Source: Dama dama
Taxonomy: Eukaryota; Chordata; Mammalia; Artiodactyla; Cervidae
DNA: 64,000 nucleotides
NCBI RefSeq assembly: GCF_033118175.1
Contig: NC_083710.1
Span: forward strand, 44,485,501-44,549,500
Direction: 5' to 3'
The position numbers were made by a program, and so were the translations under genes. Position 1 is the first letter of the stretch. Every line of letters starts with the position of its first letter. Below the pieces are notes generated by a model, which saw only the letters and a list, made by a program, of their open reading frames with translations, was not told the origin of the DNA and searched no databases. Below are positions 33,991 through 45,899 of the stretch, one piece after another.

Positions 33991-35837
33991 CTTATAGTAT
34001 CTAACAATATTTGAATGTAGGATAGTAAAACTTTCTTCTGAATAGTAATAGTTATTGTATACCAATTTGATTAAATCTTACTTTAAGATAAGAAGTTTTT
34101 CTTTATACTGAAGACATAAATTTTGGCAATTTGCCAATTTGTCAAGTGCACAATCCCTGAAACATTTATGCTAAAGTATTTTACAGAACTGTCTTTTGAT
34201 GTGAAAATTCTTCTCATGAAGGGATCACAATTGTGTTGGATTTAATTGAGAAATATGAAGAATCAAAGCAAATCAAACAATTTCGCATACTTCTCTTTAT
34301 ACACTGAGAAAATAATTCTTTGAAATTGCCTCAAAGGACCTCTGGGAGAATTCAAAGAATTTTAAGAGTAAAAGATATATATATATATTTTAATTTAGAG
34401 TTTGACCTTGAGAAAAAAAAAAATCAAAAGAATTATCAATAGTGACTTGGTCACTTGATTAAGCATAATTACAATCAACAAGAAGCAATAGTTTGCTTAC
34501 TTTCTAAACAAGGTGGCAATGTAATATTTTAAGAAAACACAGAAAGTAATACAGTGTAGCAAAACATAGCTTTTTCTCAATCAAGGACATGGCAAAGTCA
34601 GCAGAAAACCAACAATTATTCTTGTTAGACATGAAAGCTTCTAACTAAAAAGATTGTACAGATGATAGCAACTACATTTTTACTACCACTTGCTAAGATA
34701 GAACTAATGAACTCAGATCAATTTATCATTTCTCAGAAAGAAAACCTAATTTTGGTTTTGCATTAATATAATATTTGTCAGTAAAGAATTCACAAGCTCC
34801 CTCCTGATTTTTCAATTATCTTGTGAATAAGGGCATGAAACTTTGTATAAAAAATGAGCACATTTATGCTGCTTTTAGACTTATTATTTGAAGTTAGTAA
34901 AAATCAAGGCAAATAGTTTGCTTTCTGAAGCCTATAATTTTCCATTTTTATTTAAATATTGACTTCCTTTTTTTTTCTTTTTTATAGTCTAAAAAAAAGC
35001 AGGCACTACCTTAGGAAAAAATTAGGTTTTAGTTGGACCAGGGAGAGGTGTGATATTCATAAAAATATGTTAACAAAATTCAGAATTCAAAATGAATTGT
35101 TTAAAAAATATAATCTAAATAAAGTATTTTTGTATATCCTTATCCTTGTCTTTGGAGTTTGTGTTTCTCTTTGGAAAGCAAATGAGTAATATCTAAATCA
35201 AGCATGTCCATGGTTAATTTCCAATAACAGTCATAATTAAACTGATAACTGCTACTGATAACTACAAAGCAAAAGTCATTAAAATATTGCACAATATCTA
35301 TTATTTGTGTATTGTATGGATAATTCCTCTAAATTTATTATGAGACAATATCTTCCACATATGTATTTATGTTGTGATTTTGGTGGTGGTGGTGCTTTTT
35401 TTTTTTTTTTTTTTTTGGCTGTAATTCAAACTGACTTCTTAGTGATAACTAGAAAAACATGCTACTGAAATAAATCACTTAAAGTTTTCTTTCTTCACTA
35501 TTGCTCTAATTTTGACCACAGAAAATACTTTAGAATACATTAATGCTTGGGTATATGGAATAGGTATATGCTTGGGTAATTCTTGGGTAAAAGGAATGTC
35601 CCTGTCATTCTATTCGTGTTTCTGATATAACCATCTTAACTCTCTTACCACAGTTGATCTATCCTCATTTCTCTCTTTGATTTATGTAGTTTCTCTCTAC
35701 ATTTGATTTCAGTTTTTAAAGTATCTTTGCTCTATTTGTTAATACAGTATACTGGTAAAAAGTTATATATATATATATATATAAAGAACACTAAATCCAT
35801 GTCCCTGGGTTGAAATCTTACCTTCATCATGTGACTT
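33991..35837. other. Unique AT-rich DNA with simple repeats
   Basis: It includes a (TA)n stretch near 34376-34387, (GGT)n followed by 20 T at about 35381-35416, and (TA)n at 35766-35782. No gene is recognised. Confidence 0.45.
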
Positions 35838-35858
35838 AAATTTCTATTCATCAATTTC

Positions 35859-35941
35859 TTACATGTAAATCCATGGCTGATTCATATCAATGTATGACAA
35901 AACCCACTGGAAAAAATAAAATAAAATAAAATTAAAAAAAA
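35859..35941 (+). mobile_element. Ultra-short L1 3' tail insertion
   Basis: Only the last 50 or so bases of the L1 3'UTR (ACATGTAAATCCATGGCTGA onwards) plus an A-rich tail are present. A perfect 21-bp direct repeat (35838-35858 and 35942-35962) flanks it, and the site is TT/AAAT. This is extreme 5' truncation by target-primed reverse transcription. Confidence 0.93.
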
Positions 35942-35997
35942 AAATTTCTATTCATCAATTTCCTCATGAGTAAAAAGGGCATTAATAGTAGAAGCTA

Positions 35998-37805
35998 TGC
36001 ATTTGAATGTAGAGTTCCAAAGAATAGCAAGGAGAGATAAGAAAGACTTTTTCAGTGATCAATGCAAGAAAATAGAGAACAATAGAATGGGAAAGACTAG
36101 AGATCTCTTCAAGAAATTTAGAGATACCAAGGGAATATTTCATGCAAAGGTGAGATCAATAAAGGACAGAAATTGTATGGACCTAAAAGAAGCAGAAGAT
36201 ATTAAGAAGAAGTGGCAAGAAGGCACAGAAGAACTATACAGAAAAGATCTTCATGACCCAGATAATCACGACGGTATATTCACTTATCCAGAGCCAAGCA
36301 TCCTGGAATGTGAAGTCAAGTGTGTCTTAGGAAGCATCACTATGAACAAAGCTAGTGGAGGAGATGAAAACCCAATTGAGCTGTTTCAAATCCTAAAAGA
36401 TGATGCTGTGAAAGTGCTACCATCAATATGCCAGCAAATGTGGAAAACTCAGTAGTGGACAAAGACAGGACAAGGTCAGTTTTCATTCCAATCCCAAAGA
36501 AAGGAGATGGCAAAGAATGCTCAAACTATCACACAATTGCACTCATCTCACACGCTAACAAAGTAATGCTCAAAATTATCCAAGCCAGGCTTCAACAGTA
36601 CCTAAAACATGAACTTCCAGATGTTCAAGTTGGATTTTGAAAAGGCGGAGGAACCAGAGATCAAATTGCCAACATCCGTTAGATCATTGAAAAAGCAAGA
36701 GTTCCAGGAAAACATCTACCACCAGAACAACGTTTATTTCTGCTTTATTGACTATGCCAAAGCCTTTGACTGTGTGGATCACAACAAACCAGAAAATCCT
36801 TAAAGAGATGGGAATAACAGACCACCTGACCTGCCTCCTGAAAAATCTGTATGCAAGTCAAGAAGCAACAGTTAGAACGGGATATGAAACAATAGACTGG
36901 TTCCAAACTGGGAATGGAGTATGACAAGGCTGTATATTGTCACCCTGCTTATTTAACTTGTATCCAGAGTGTATCATGAGAAACGCCGGGCTGAAAGTAT
37001 CACAAGTTGGAACCAAGCATGCAGGGAGAAGTATCAATAACCTCAGATATGCAGAGGACACCACTCTAATGTCAGAAAGTGAAGAAGAACTAAAGAGCCT
37101 CTTGATGAAAGTGAAAGAGGAGAGTGAAAATGTTGGCTTAAAGCTCAACATTCAGAAAACGAAGATCATGGCATCCGGTCCCATCACTTCACGACAAATA
37201 GATGGGGAAACAGTGGGAACAGTGACAGACTTTATTTTGGGAGGGCTCCAAAATCACTGCAGATGGTGACTGCAGCCATGACATTAAAAAACACTTACTC
37301 CTTGGTAGAAAAGTTATGACCAACCTAGGCAGCATATTAAAAAGCAGAGACATTACTTTGCCAACAAAGGTCCATCTAGTCAAACTATGGTTTTTCCAGT
37401 AGTCATGTATGGATATGAAAGTTGGATTGTAAAGAAAGCTGAGTGCTGAAGAATTTATGCTTTTGAACTGTGGTGTTGGAGAAGACTCTTGAGAGTCCCT
37501 TGGACTGCAAGGAGGTCCAACCAATTCATCCTAAAGGAAATCAGTCCTGAATATTCTTGGAAGGACTGATGCAGAAGCAGAAATTTCAATACTTTAACCA
37601 CCTGATGTGAAGGGCTGACTCATTTGAAAAGACCCTGATGCTGGGAAAGACAGAAGGCGGGAGAAGGGATGACAGAGGATGAGATGGTTGGATGGCATCA
37701 CCAACTCAATGGACATGAGTTTGAGTAAAACCCGGGACCTGGTAATGGATAGGGAGGCCTGGTTTCCTGCAGTCCATGGGGTCACAAAGAATTGGACACA
37801 ACTGA
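35998..37805 (+). pseudogene. BovB RT, broken
   Basis: The first frame, 35997-36455 (152 codons), covers the linker and RT fingers (MNKASGGDENPIELF). A stop at about 36453 replaces the QQWP tryptophan region, and shifted frames follow at 36428-36640, 36609-36803 and 36937-37269. The motif C box reads YAED rather than YADD (near 37049-37060), so the first catalytic Asp is Glu. A further stop lies in the C-terminal region near 37447. Nonfunctional. Confidence 0.83.
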
Positions 37806-37818
37806 ACTGAGCTGAACT
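35998..37818 (+). mobile_element. BovB fragment (3' 1.8 kb)
   Basis: It starts in the endonuclease-RT linker (EFQRIARRDKKDFF) and runs to the BovB terminus (ACTGAACTGAGCTGAAC). GCTAT occurs just outside both ends, too short to be sure of. The 3' end is complete. Confidence 0.9.
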
Positions 37819-40468
37819 TGACAAGGATGCTATAAAAATTAGTTTATAGTGCATGACATTTAGTAAGAACTTTACTAAGTGTTAGCTACTATTAAGCCAG
37901 TATCTTCAAAAGGTTGAACAAGGTTGGCGTATCCTAAATAATGGAAAATAGCCACCTGAGATTAGAAGTTTTGTGTCATTTTGCCTCCATTACACCCTTA
38001 GTCTTCAAAGAGTCAAATTACTGGAGGAATAACTTCATAAGTTTTGTTAAGATGGCATCAGAAGAAAGGATTTGAACAGTTATGTATGTATCAGTGTTGG
38101 GGGAGGGTGTAGGGGACTAAATGGAGAGGGACAAGAATTGAAGAGCAATTGACTCAGAAATAAGAGCAGAGGTTTTCTAACACAGCAGTTAGCTAAAATT
38201 TAAACAAAATTATGCATGCATTTTTTCTTTTTCAGAAGTAGTAAGAATTAGAGTAGTGGTATGAGTGTTGTGTCAAACATCACTAAAAGAGAAAGAAGCA
38301 GGATGAGCCCAGGGGTCTGCTGCAAGGAAGGACACAGAAAGCAAGGAATCAGTTTAGGGCAGAGCAGCGGTCTGAACTCAAGCTATCAAAAATACTACAG
38401 ATATTGTACCTAGCACTCTGGCATCATGGTTTCTGAGGCTTCTGATATATTGAATTTCCCTATTTCTCCACTTTTGAGGGAACACTATGTCCATTTCTTT
38501 GAGCAAATAGATATGCAATTTTCTCCAAGAATCCCATGTTTATTATTACTTTCCATAATACACAGTGTTTCTCTGCTAAAAAGGAAGTTGTGGTCAGCCA
38601 CCATGAAGTCCTGGATATTAGCAACTGTCAGCAGTGACCACTACTCTTTTGTTTTCTGGCATGTTCACTTATACCACTCTCTCTTGCTTGATATCTTTAC
38701 TAGTTATCTGGACAATCTAAAACCTCTCATGAAATTTTTTTTTGTTTTATTTTTAAGTTCTCTCCCTTTATAATTTCACCCAGAGATTTTTGTTTTCTCA
38801 TCGTTCATCTGTACCACAAAATGGCTTTATAATTACTTGAACTCCTTGATTTAAATAATGTTCAGATCTTCCACGTTTTACTTACCACACCTAAAAACAC
38901 AGTCTGGTTTACTTATTCAATTTAAAAAAAAAATGGCTCTTCTAAAATGTAGTGCACATCTGATGTCTACAGAGTACAAAGCAAAATCAAGCAGACTGGA
39001 AATTTTGTTGTATCACTAGAGATTTTCCATGAGATCAGAAAACAGCATGCTTTCATTTTGCATCATTAAGGCACAGATTAAACACTTTTTCCATCTTTTC
39101 CCCACCTGGCTCCAAGAACACAGAAGCTCTGGTTTAAAAGTAAACAAAATTTTGTTTAAAGTGAGAAATTCTCATCCATTAGTAACACATTTAAATTTAT
39201 TTAAAAAAAAAAAAAAACCTATGTAGACAAAATAAGTGTTTTTTGATATCCAGTTATCTCTTTCCTGGTAAAGGATTTTATTTTATTTATTTATTTATTT
39301 ATTTTTCTTTTCTGACTTTGGTTTCTTCCATGTAGGACCATTGTCGCTTTAGGCTTTGGTTATCACAAAAATTTTTAATGACTCTGATTCTTCTATAATA
39401 TATTTTGAACACTACAACTTTTACAACAACATTCATATTTTGAACTCTACACGTTCTTAAAATATCTATAAAATCCATAATATGTTAGCTACATTTTTAT
39501 CCTTTATTCATCAAATAAATATATGATACCATTATGGTCTCTAGGTCACATGGAAATAGTGATATATAAATGCCTAATATTTATATTTTAGATCTAATAG
39601 AGGCCTAAAATGCCTCTAATATTATAAAGCTTAAGATATACTTTTTAAGAGTACAGAGTAATGTTGTGGGGAGTGGTAAGGTGAAAGGTACTTTATAAGG
39701 GTAGTCAGAAAAAAGCATCCTAATCTGCAGAGTTGCAAGTTGATTTCTCTAGGGAAGCCAGCCAGGAAATGCCTGGAAATAGAATATACTAGACCAAGTA
39801 CAAAGGCCATATTGAGATTTGAGGGAAAAACACCAATTTGAGAGTTTGGCAAGCAGAGATCATCTGTTCTGCAACAGAAAGTAAAAAAAGAGACTTGAAA
39901 AAGATGAGGTAGGAAAGGAAGGCAGGACCAGAGGGTGTCAGGAGGTCAAGCAAAGGTCTTTGCATTTCATTATAAGGGCAAAATGATGCTTTTGGAACCT
40001 GAATTCTTTTTGATTGCAAGTTACAGAAGCCCAATCTAAATAACTTCAAGGAAAAAGGGGTTAAATTTAACAGGGGAATAATGGGATATCTTACAAAACT
40101 GAAGGTTAGTGATGGGGCTAGTGCTCAGGAATAAAATGAAGAATTGGAGACCTACTGTGAAGAGATGATGTCCCCTCTCTGCATCTTTGATTCTTTCAAT
40201 GTGGCTTCATCATTCTCTCTTTGGAAAGAGCATATCATATATATAGATAGATATATGTAGATAAAGATATATACACTCCTTGTGGAACTGGCCACCAAGA
40301 ATTCATTAGTGCCATAGGACACTCCCCTATGCCCTCACCACTTCTTTCTGCTTCTCCCTATCTCAGTCTCTCTGTCTCTGTCTTTCACTCCATCTCTCTC
40401 TCTCTCTCTCTCTGACTTTCTCTGTTGCATTTAAAATTTGTAGAAATAAAATACTGCTATGCTGAATA
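37819..40468. other. Unique DNA with simple repeats
   Basis: A 115-codon frame at 38426-38773 has no recognisable domain. A (TTTA)n tract lies at about 39274-39305, a GATA/TA-rich tract at 40228-40272 and a (CT)n tract at about 40390-40412. No exon is recognised. Confidence 0.45.
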
Positions 40469-40746
40469 CTGTGTTCACTGGAAGGACTGAAGCTGAAACT
40501 CCAACACTTTGGCCACCTCATGCGAAGAGTTGACTCATTGGAAAAGACCCTGATGCTGGGAGGGATCGGGGTCAGGACGAGAAGGGGATGACAGAGGATG
40601 AGATGGCTGGATGGCATCACCAACTCAATGGGCATGAGTGTGAGTAAACTCTGGGAGTTTGTAATGGACAGGGAGGCCTGGCGTGCTGCAGTTTATGGGG
40701 TTGCAAAGAGTTAGACACGACTGAGGAACTGAACTGAACTGAACTG
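40469..40746 (+). mobile_element. BovB 3' fragment (0.28 kb)
   Basis: It has the complete BovB 3' terminus with the repeated ACTGA tail. ATGCTGAATA at 40459-40468 and 40747-40756 is a perfect 10-bp target duplication. Low divergence in the last 250 bp suggests a younger copy. Confidence 0.92.
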
Positions 40747-40829
40747 ATGCTGAATATTCAGCAATTATGAAAATGAGGTAGAAGATAAAAAAGTTACATT
40801 ATTTATAATACTTATACTTTCTAAATACT

Positions 40830-40990
40830 TATTGTATATGTTTGTCTCTAAGCAATAGTGTCAAGTTGACATAAAATAAGTTGTCATACCAGTTTTGGAG
40901 ACAAACTGATAATTAATCATGTACCATCTTGCTCAAGATCACCAGCTAACTACTAGTAAAAGGCTGAGTTTTGTTTTAGAAGCAAAGTTA
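40830..40990 (+). mobile_element. Possible MIR SINE 3' part
   Basis: CTTGCTCAAGATCACCAGCTAAC followed by TAGTAAAAGGCTGAG resembles the MIR segment around CTTGCCCAAGGTCACACAGC. Weak, ends uncertain. Confidence 0.45.
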
Positions 40991-41325
40991 TCTTCATAAT
41001 CATGTATGTATCTCAACCCACAGGATTAAAGCAAGTATTTTTAACTCATCATTTAAGGCCTTCCATAATATTTTCCCTAACTATTCCTATGTGAAACTTC
41101 CATGCAATTTTATGGGTTACTCAGAGGTTCTTGGAAAAAAAACTAGTTGAAATCTCCACCATGACAGTTCCTGTTTAATATAGGAATTGCTTAAAGAACA
41201 ATTCTCCTTAACTGTCAGATTCCATTCACACATGATACAGTATTGTCATTAACTTAAGAAAACTTGCCAACATTTGGTTCCATACAAACTTCCAGTTCTA
41301 TCCTCTGAATTCTCTCTTCTTATTG

Positions 41326-41658
41326 TTTTTCAGTAGCTCAGTTGTGTCCAACTCACTGTGACCCCATGGACTGCAGCATGCCAGGCTTCCTTGTCCTTCA
41401 CCATTTCCCAGAGCTTGCTCAAACTCATGTCCATTGAGTTAGTGATACCACCCAACCATCTCATCCTCTGTCATTCCCTCCTCCTCCTGCTTTCAATCTT
41501 TCCCAGCATCAGACTTTTTTCCAATGAGTCATCTGTTCACATCAGGTGCCAAAGTGTTAGAGTTTCAGCTTCAAGATCAGTCCTTCCAATGAACATTCAG
41601 GATTGATTTTCTTTAGGACTGACTGATTTGATCTCCTTGCAGTCCAAAGAATTCTCTT
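41326..41658 (-). mobile_element. BovB 3' fragment (0.33 kb)
   Basis: The reverse complement of the BovB terminus is clear (CAGTAGCTCAGTTGTGTCC, GACTGCAGCATGCCAGG). GAATTCTCT occurs at 41307-41315 and 41649-41657, but the second copy may be BovB sequence itself. Confidence 0.87.
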
Positions 41659-41888
41659 AGTGATGAGAAAATTCCAAGATATCCCTTACACTATTCTCAC
41701 ACAATGTCCTAAACCCCTTCTTTAACTGATATTTGTCTATTCTGGGATGATGCTGTTTCCCCAGTGACACACAAGAGCAGGAGATGTTTACTTTTCTGAC
41801 ACAATATCCTTTTGGGAAAAGACACAAGAGAGCTGCTATCCTTCTCAGAAATATATATTCCTGGTTCGCAGTCTTCCTATAAAGAAAG

Positions 41889-42282
41889 CTGAGCACCGAA
41901 GAATTGATGCTTTTGAACTGTGGTGTTGGAGAAGACTCTTGAGAGTTCCTTGGACTGCAAGGAGATCCAACCAATCCATCCTAAAGGAAATCAGTCCTGA
42001 ATATTCATTGGAAGGACTGATGCTGAAGCTGAAACTCCAATACTTTGGCCACCTGATGTGAAGAACTGACTCATTTGAAAAGACCCTGATGCTGGAAAAG
42101 ATTGAAGGGGGGAGGAGAAGGGGATGACAGAGGATGAGATGGTTGGATGGCATTACTGATGTGATGGACATGAGTTTTAGTAAATTCTGGGAGTTCGTGA
42201 TGGACAGAGAAGACTGGCATACTGTAGTCCATGGGGTCACATAGAGTCAGACACAACTGAGCGACTGAACTGAACCGAACCG
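41889..42282 (+). mobile_element. BovB 3' fragment (0.4 kb), head to a Bov-A unit
   Basis: The BovB C-terminal region and complete terminus (GAGCGACTGAACTGAACC) are present. A Bov-A unit follows without a gap. ATAAAG(A/C)AAG at 41879-41888 and 42427-42436 brackets BovB, Bov-A and the CA repeat together. Confidence 0.88.
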
Positions 42283-42394
42283 GAGTAGGAAATGGCAGCC
42301 TACTCTAGAATTCTTGCCTGCACAGATCCAAGAACAGAGGAGCCTGAAGGCTATAGTCCATGGCTTGGAAAGAGCCAGACACTACTGAACAACA
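42283..42394 (+). mobile_element. Bov-A unit fused to BovB tail
   Basis: GGAGTAGGAAATGGCAGCC, then TTCTTGCCTGC, GAGGAGCCTGAAGGCTATAG and AGAGCCAGACACTACTGA are the Bov-A body in order. It follows the BovB end directly and is itself followed by a CA repeat. Confidence 0.82.
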
Positions 42395-42401
42395 AAGTGT
42401 G

Positions 42402-42426
42402 CACACACACATACACACACACACAC
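42402..42426. repeat. (CA)n microsatellite
   Basis: About a dozen CA units with one interruption lie directly after the Bov-A unit, a common end-association for this SINE family. Confidence 0.9.
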
Positions 42427-42436
42427 ATAAAGCAAG

Positions 42437-44039
42437 TTCAATTGGAGCAAAAAATCCCTACATCTTGCTTACCATTATATTCTCTGTCGCTAGCTGATAC
42501 CTGATACAGAATCAGAACTTAATTAATATTCAGAAGTGAATGCAGACATGGATCATTTCTGTCTCTTCCAATTTTTGCCTTTCAGATTTTATCTTGAAAT
42601 GCAAATATAATTCCTCTACAAGTTTCATTTCAAAAATTATTTGATTCAGAGGGTCTTTCTGGCTTTTCTAATCTGAACCACCTTTATTGTTTGGTACATG
42701 CTGTGGCATTAATTTACAAACAATGTTTATTTACTCTGTTACTACCCTTGAATGCATGGAATTCCTTAAATAATTACCTTATTATGAGATTATTAAGACA
42801 ATTGTTGTCTGTCATGCTTGTTTTCCTTCAGAGTTGCAGTGTTGTTCCCACCTTTAGCCACTTCTTCAAGATCTTTTACCGTCACAGGGATATATATATT
42901 ATTTTTTAAAACAATGATTACTGATATTTCATATTCCTTTCCTGCTTGTGCTTTTCTTCATTGCAACTTTTCATATAAGAGCATTTGATTGCATTTATCT
43001 CTAATATATCTAAATATCAAGTGGATTTTCATTTAGTTACAATATTTAGATAATGATGAAGAGCCTGTGTTCCCCAAAATCATTATGGACCCCTTGACTT
43101 AACATTTCTGTTAGAGATGGTTATTAGTGTCAGAAAGATTATTCTAAATTCAGGAATCAGTAAAGGAGAATACTATGTGTTTTAGCACAGTTTTGGGATT
43201 GATTTATTATTGTCTATAATTCAATAGAGGCGGAAGTTGACTTGTAGACTTGCCACTAGAGATGGAAGAATTTTTTGTCCATTGGGATCAATAACAATAA
43301 AGACTGTGGCTTATGACCCAGTTGGACATTAACTGATTTTGAAAATAATCCAAAGTATTTTTCCAATATTTGCTTGTTAAATTGAATAAGATTTCAAATA
43401 TTTTTTTGGACAAGTTTTAACATCTTATTGGCTCTTTCATTAATTGACGAGTTAAATAAAATCATTGACTATCTTTATTTTATAGATTTGCCTAAAGTCA
43501 TATTATTACCTTTATGAAAATTATACTGTAGGATTAGGTACTTTTAATGTAAACATTGTTGATATTAGTGTTTTATTCAAGTTTAAAATGATTTTACATG
43601 AAAGATCATGAGTTTTTGTTAGCGGAAATACAGTAAACAGTAATATAATTTAACAATGGTGCTAAAGAGATTTTTTTCAGAAAATTTGGAAGAGAAAGAA
43701 AATCTCCTGTTTCCAAAACTGCCAGTAGCATGAGAACATTCTCTAAGAAAATCATGCAAGTCATCTTTGGGAGTGAATAAGTCCTTTGTTTGGAAAAACT
43801 TCATTAAAATCTTTTCATCAAAAATATGCAAAATATAAATCTTTTGTTGGGAATATTTCAGATGATTCTCTTCCATTTTCCAAATTTTAATATGCAGAAG
43901 TTCACTTTGGCACTGCCTGCAATACACAGATTTTTGGTTCTAATTCCAGAAATTTTGATTAAGTAGTTTTGCCTGAAATAATTTTCAATCAACATTTTAA
44001 GAAAATGGTACCCAATGCTGATTATTCTCCTTTGGTACC
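42437..44039. other. Unique AT-rich DNA
   Basis: A 102-codon minus-strand frame at 43619-43927 has no recognised domain and no supporting signals. No repeat body is recognised. Confidence 0.4.
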
Positions 44040-44460
44040 TCTCAACTCATATGCTTCATCCTACTCTCACTTTCTCTGAACCCTGGGAGACTGAGTGCTA
44101 TACAGATTGCATAATCTTGGTTTCCCTTCTCTCTGGATACTGGTTAGCTTCAAGCAATGAGGGCATCTAATAGGAGGTCAGATGAAGAAAAAGATTGAAT
44201 TCAGGTTAAGAACCCCCTTACAACTCTGTTTTCATGCAGTTCTTTTTTGTTTTGTTTTGTTTTTTCATGCAGTTCTGAAGTAGTTCTTAAACTACAACTC
44301 CTGACAGGTGACAAAATTTACACTGAGATTCAGTGTTGGAAATGGTTTCTGGTTGTTACTAGTCCTGGAGTGGCTTGAAATCCCCTATAAAACTACTTAA
44401 TTCCATCTATGATCCTATAAATAGTTACTTCAATTAAAGTTTTTTCAAATAGAGGTAGAG
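44040..44460. other. Possible ancient mammalian repeat
   Basis: GGTTGTTACTAGTCCTGGAG, then CTATAAATAGTTACTTCAATTAAAG recalls a widespread old retroelement terminus, but I cannot assign the family. It has no coding potential. Confidence 0.3.
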
Positions 44461-44888
44461 TGTATTGTATTTTGAGGGAAGCATGGTTGATATGAAGAAA
44501 TGGGCTGCAGGTTGCCCTGGCATTGTTACTTCTAGAAGTGATGCTCTAAAATACCTGTGCATACCTCAGCCAATTTAAGAGTTCTGTCTCTTCACATCCA
44601 TGTGTTAGAAAGGATTATTGATTAATTTAGAAACCAAGGCTCTATAACCATAAAATTATTTTACATATTACTGCTTCTAGACTTTTGGGGCTTACTAATC
44701 TTTTATAAGACAATAACCATATATTTTCTCTACTACTACTACACACATACACACAACACAAAGTTTTACATGAAATTCTTAAAGCTGTAGGTACTTCAGA
44801 CTAAATAGGACTTGCCCAAAATACAGATATTCAATCCAGCAGAAAAAAATTTTGGCAGAGCAATGAAACTTTAGATCAATTTTTACAC
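44461..44888. other. Unique DNA
   Basis: Only a short ACACA-rich stretch near 44739-44760 stands out. Confidence 0.4.
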
Positions 44889-44894
44889 GTGTAT

Positions 44895-45893
44895 CAGTTC
44901 AGTTCAGTCTCTAAGTCGTATCCGACTTTTTGCGACCTCATGAATCGCAGCACGCCAGGCCTCCCTGTCCATCACCAACTCCCGGAGTCTATGCAAACCC
45001 ATATTCATTGAGTCGGTGATGTCATCCAGTCATCTCATCCTCTGTCGTCCCCTTCTCCTGCCCCCTATCCTTCAAAGCATTAGGGTCTTTTCCAATGAGT
45101 CAAATCTTCACATGAGGTGGCCAAAGTATTGGAGTTTCAGTTTCAACATCAGTCCTTCCAATGAACACCCAGGACTGATATCCTTTAGGATGGGCTGGTT
45201 GGACCTCCTTGCCATCTAAGGGAATCTCAAGAGTCTTCTCCAACACCACAGTTCAAAAGCATCAATTTTTCAGTGCTCAGCTTTCTTCTTCACAGTCCAA
45301 ATCTCACATTCATACATGACCACTGGAAAAACCATAGCCTTGACTAGATAGATCTTTGTTGGCAAAGTAATGCCTCTGCTTTTAAATTTGCTGTCTAGAT
45401 TGGTCATAAATTTCCCTCCAAAGAGTAAGCGTCTTTTAATTTCATGGCTCCAATCACCATCTGCCATGATTTTGGAGACCCCCCAAAAATAAAATCTGAC
45501 ACTGTTTTCACTGTTTCCCCATCTATTTCCCATGAAGTGATGGGACCAGATGACATGATCTTAGTTTTCTGAATGTTGAGCTTTAAGTCAACTTTTTCAC
45601 TCTTGTCCTTCACTTTCATCAAGAGGCTTTTCAGTTCCTCTTCACTTTCTGCTATAAGGATGGTGTTGTCTGTATATCTGAGGTTATTGATATTTCTCCT
45701 GGCAATCTTGATTCCAGCTTGTGCTTCTTCCAGCCCAGCATTTCTCATGATGTACTCTGTATATAAGTTAAATAAGCAGGGTGACAATATACAACCTTGA
45801 TGTACTCCTTTTCCTATTTGGAACCAGTCTGTTGTTCCATGTCCAGTTCTAGCTGTTTCTTCCTGAACTGCATACAAGTTTCTCAAGAGACAA
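44895..45893 (-). mobile_element. BovB fragment (3' 1.0 kb)
   Basis: The complete 3' terminus with TCAGTTCAGTTCAGT lies at the left. GTGTAT at 44889-44894 and 45894-45899 is a short duplication. The minus-strand frame 45404-45886 (160 codons) contains GCILSPCLFNLYTEYIMRN and the motif C as RYTDN, so the second Asp is lost. Frameshifts follow. Confidence 0.9.
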
Positions 45894-45899
45894 GTGTAT

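Noticed and set aside
38426..38773. 115-codon plus-strand frame
   Set aside because: Hydrophobic, Phe/Leu-rich translation typical of T-rich noncoding DNA; no signal or domain that I can defend.
42402..42426. CRISPR-like or regulatory repeat
   Set aside because: It is a plain CA microsatellite attached to a Bov-A unit.
43619..43927. 102-codon minus-strand frame
   Set aside because: No recognisable motif, AT-rich composition and no promoter or splice signals. A chance ORF is likeliest.
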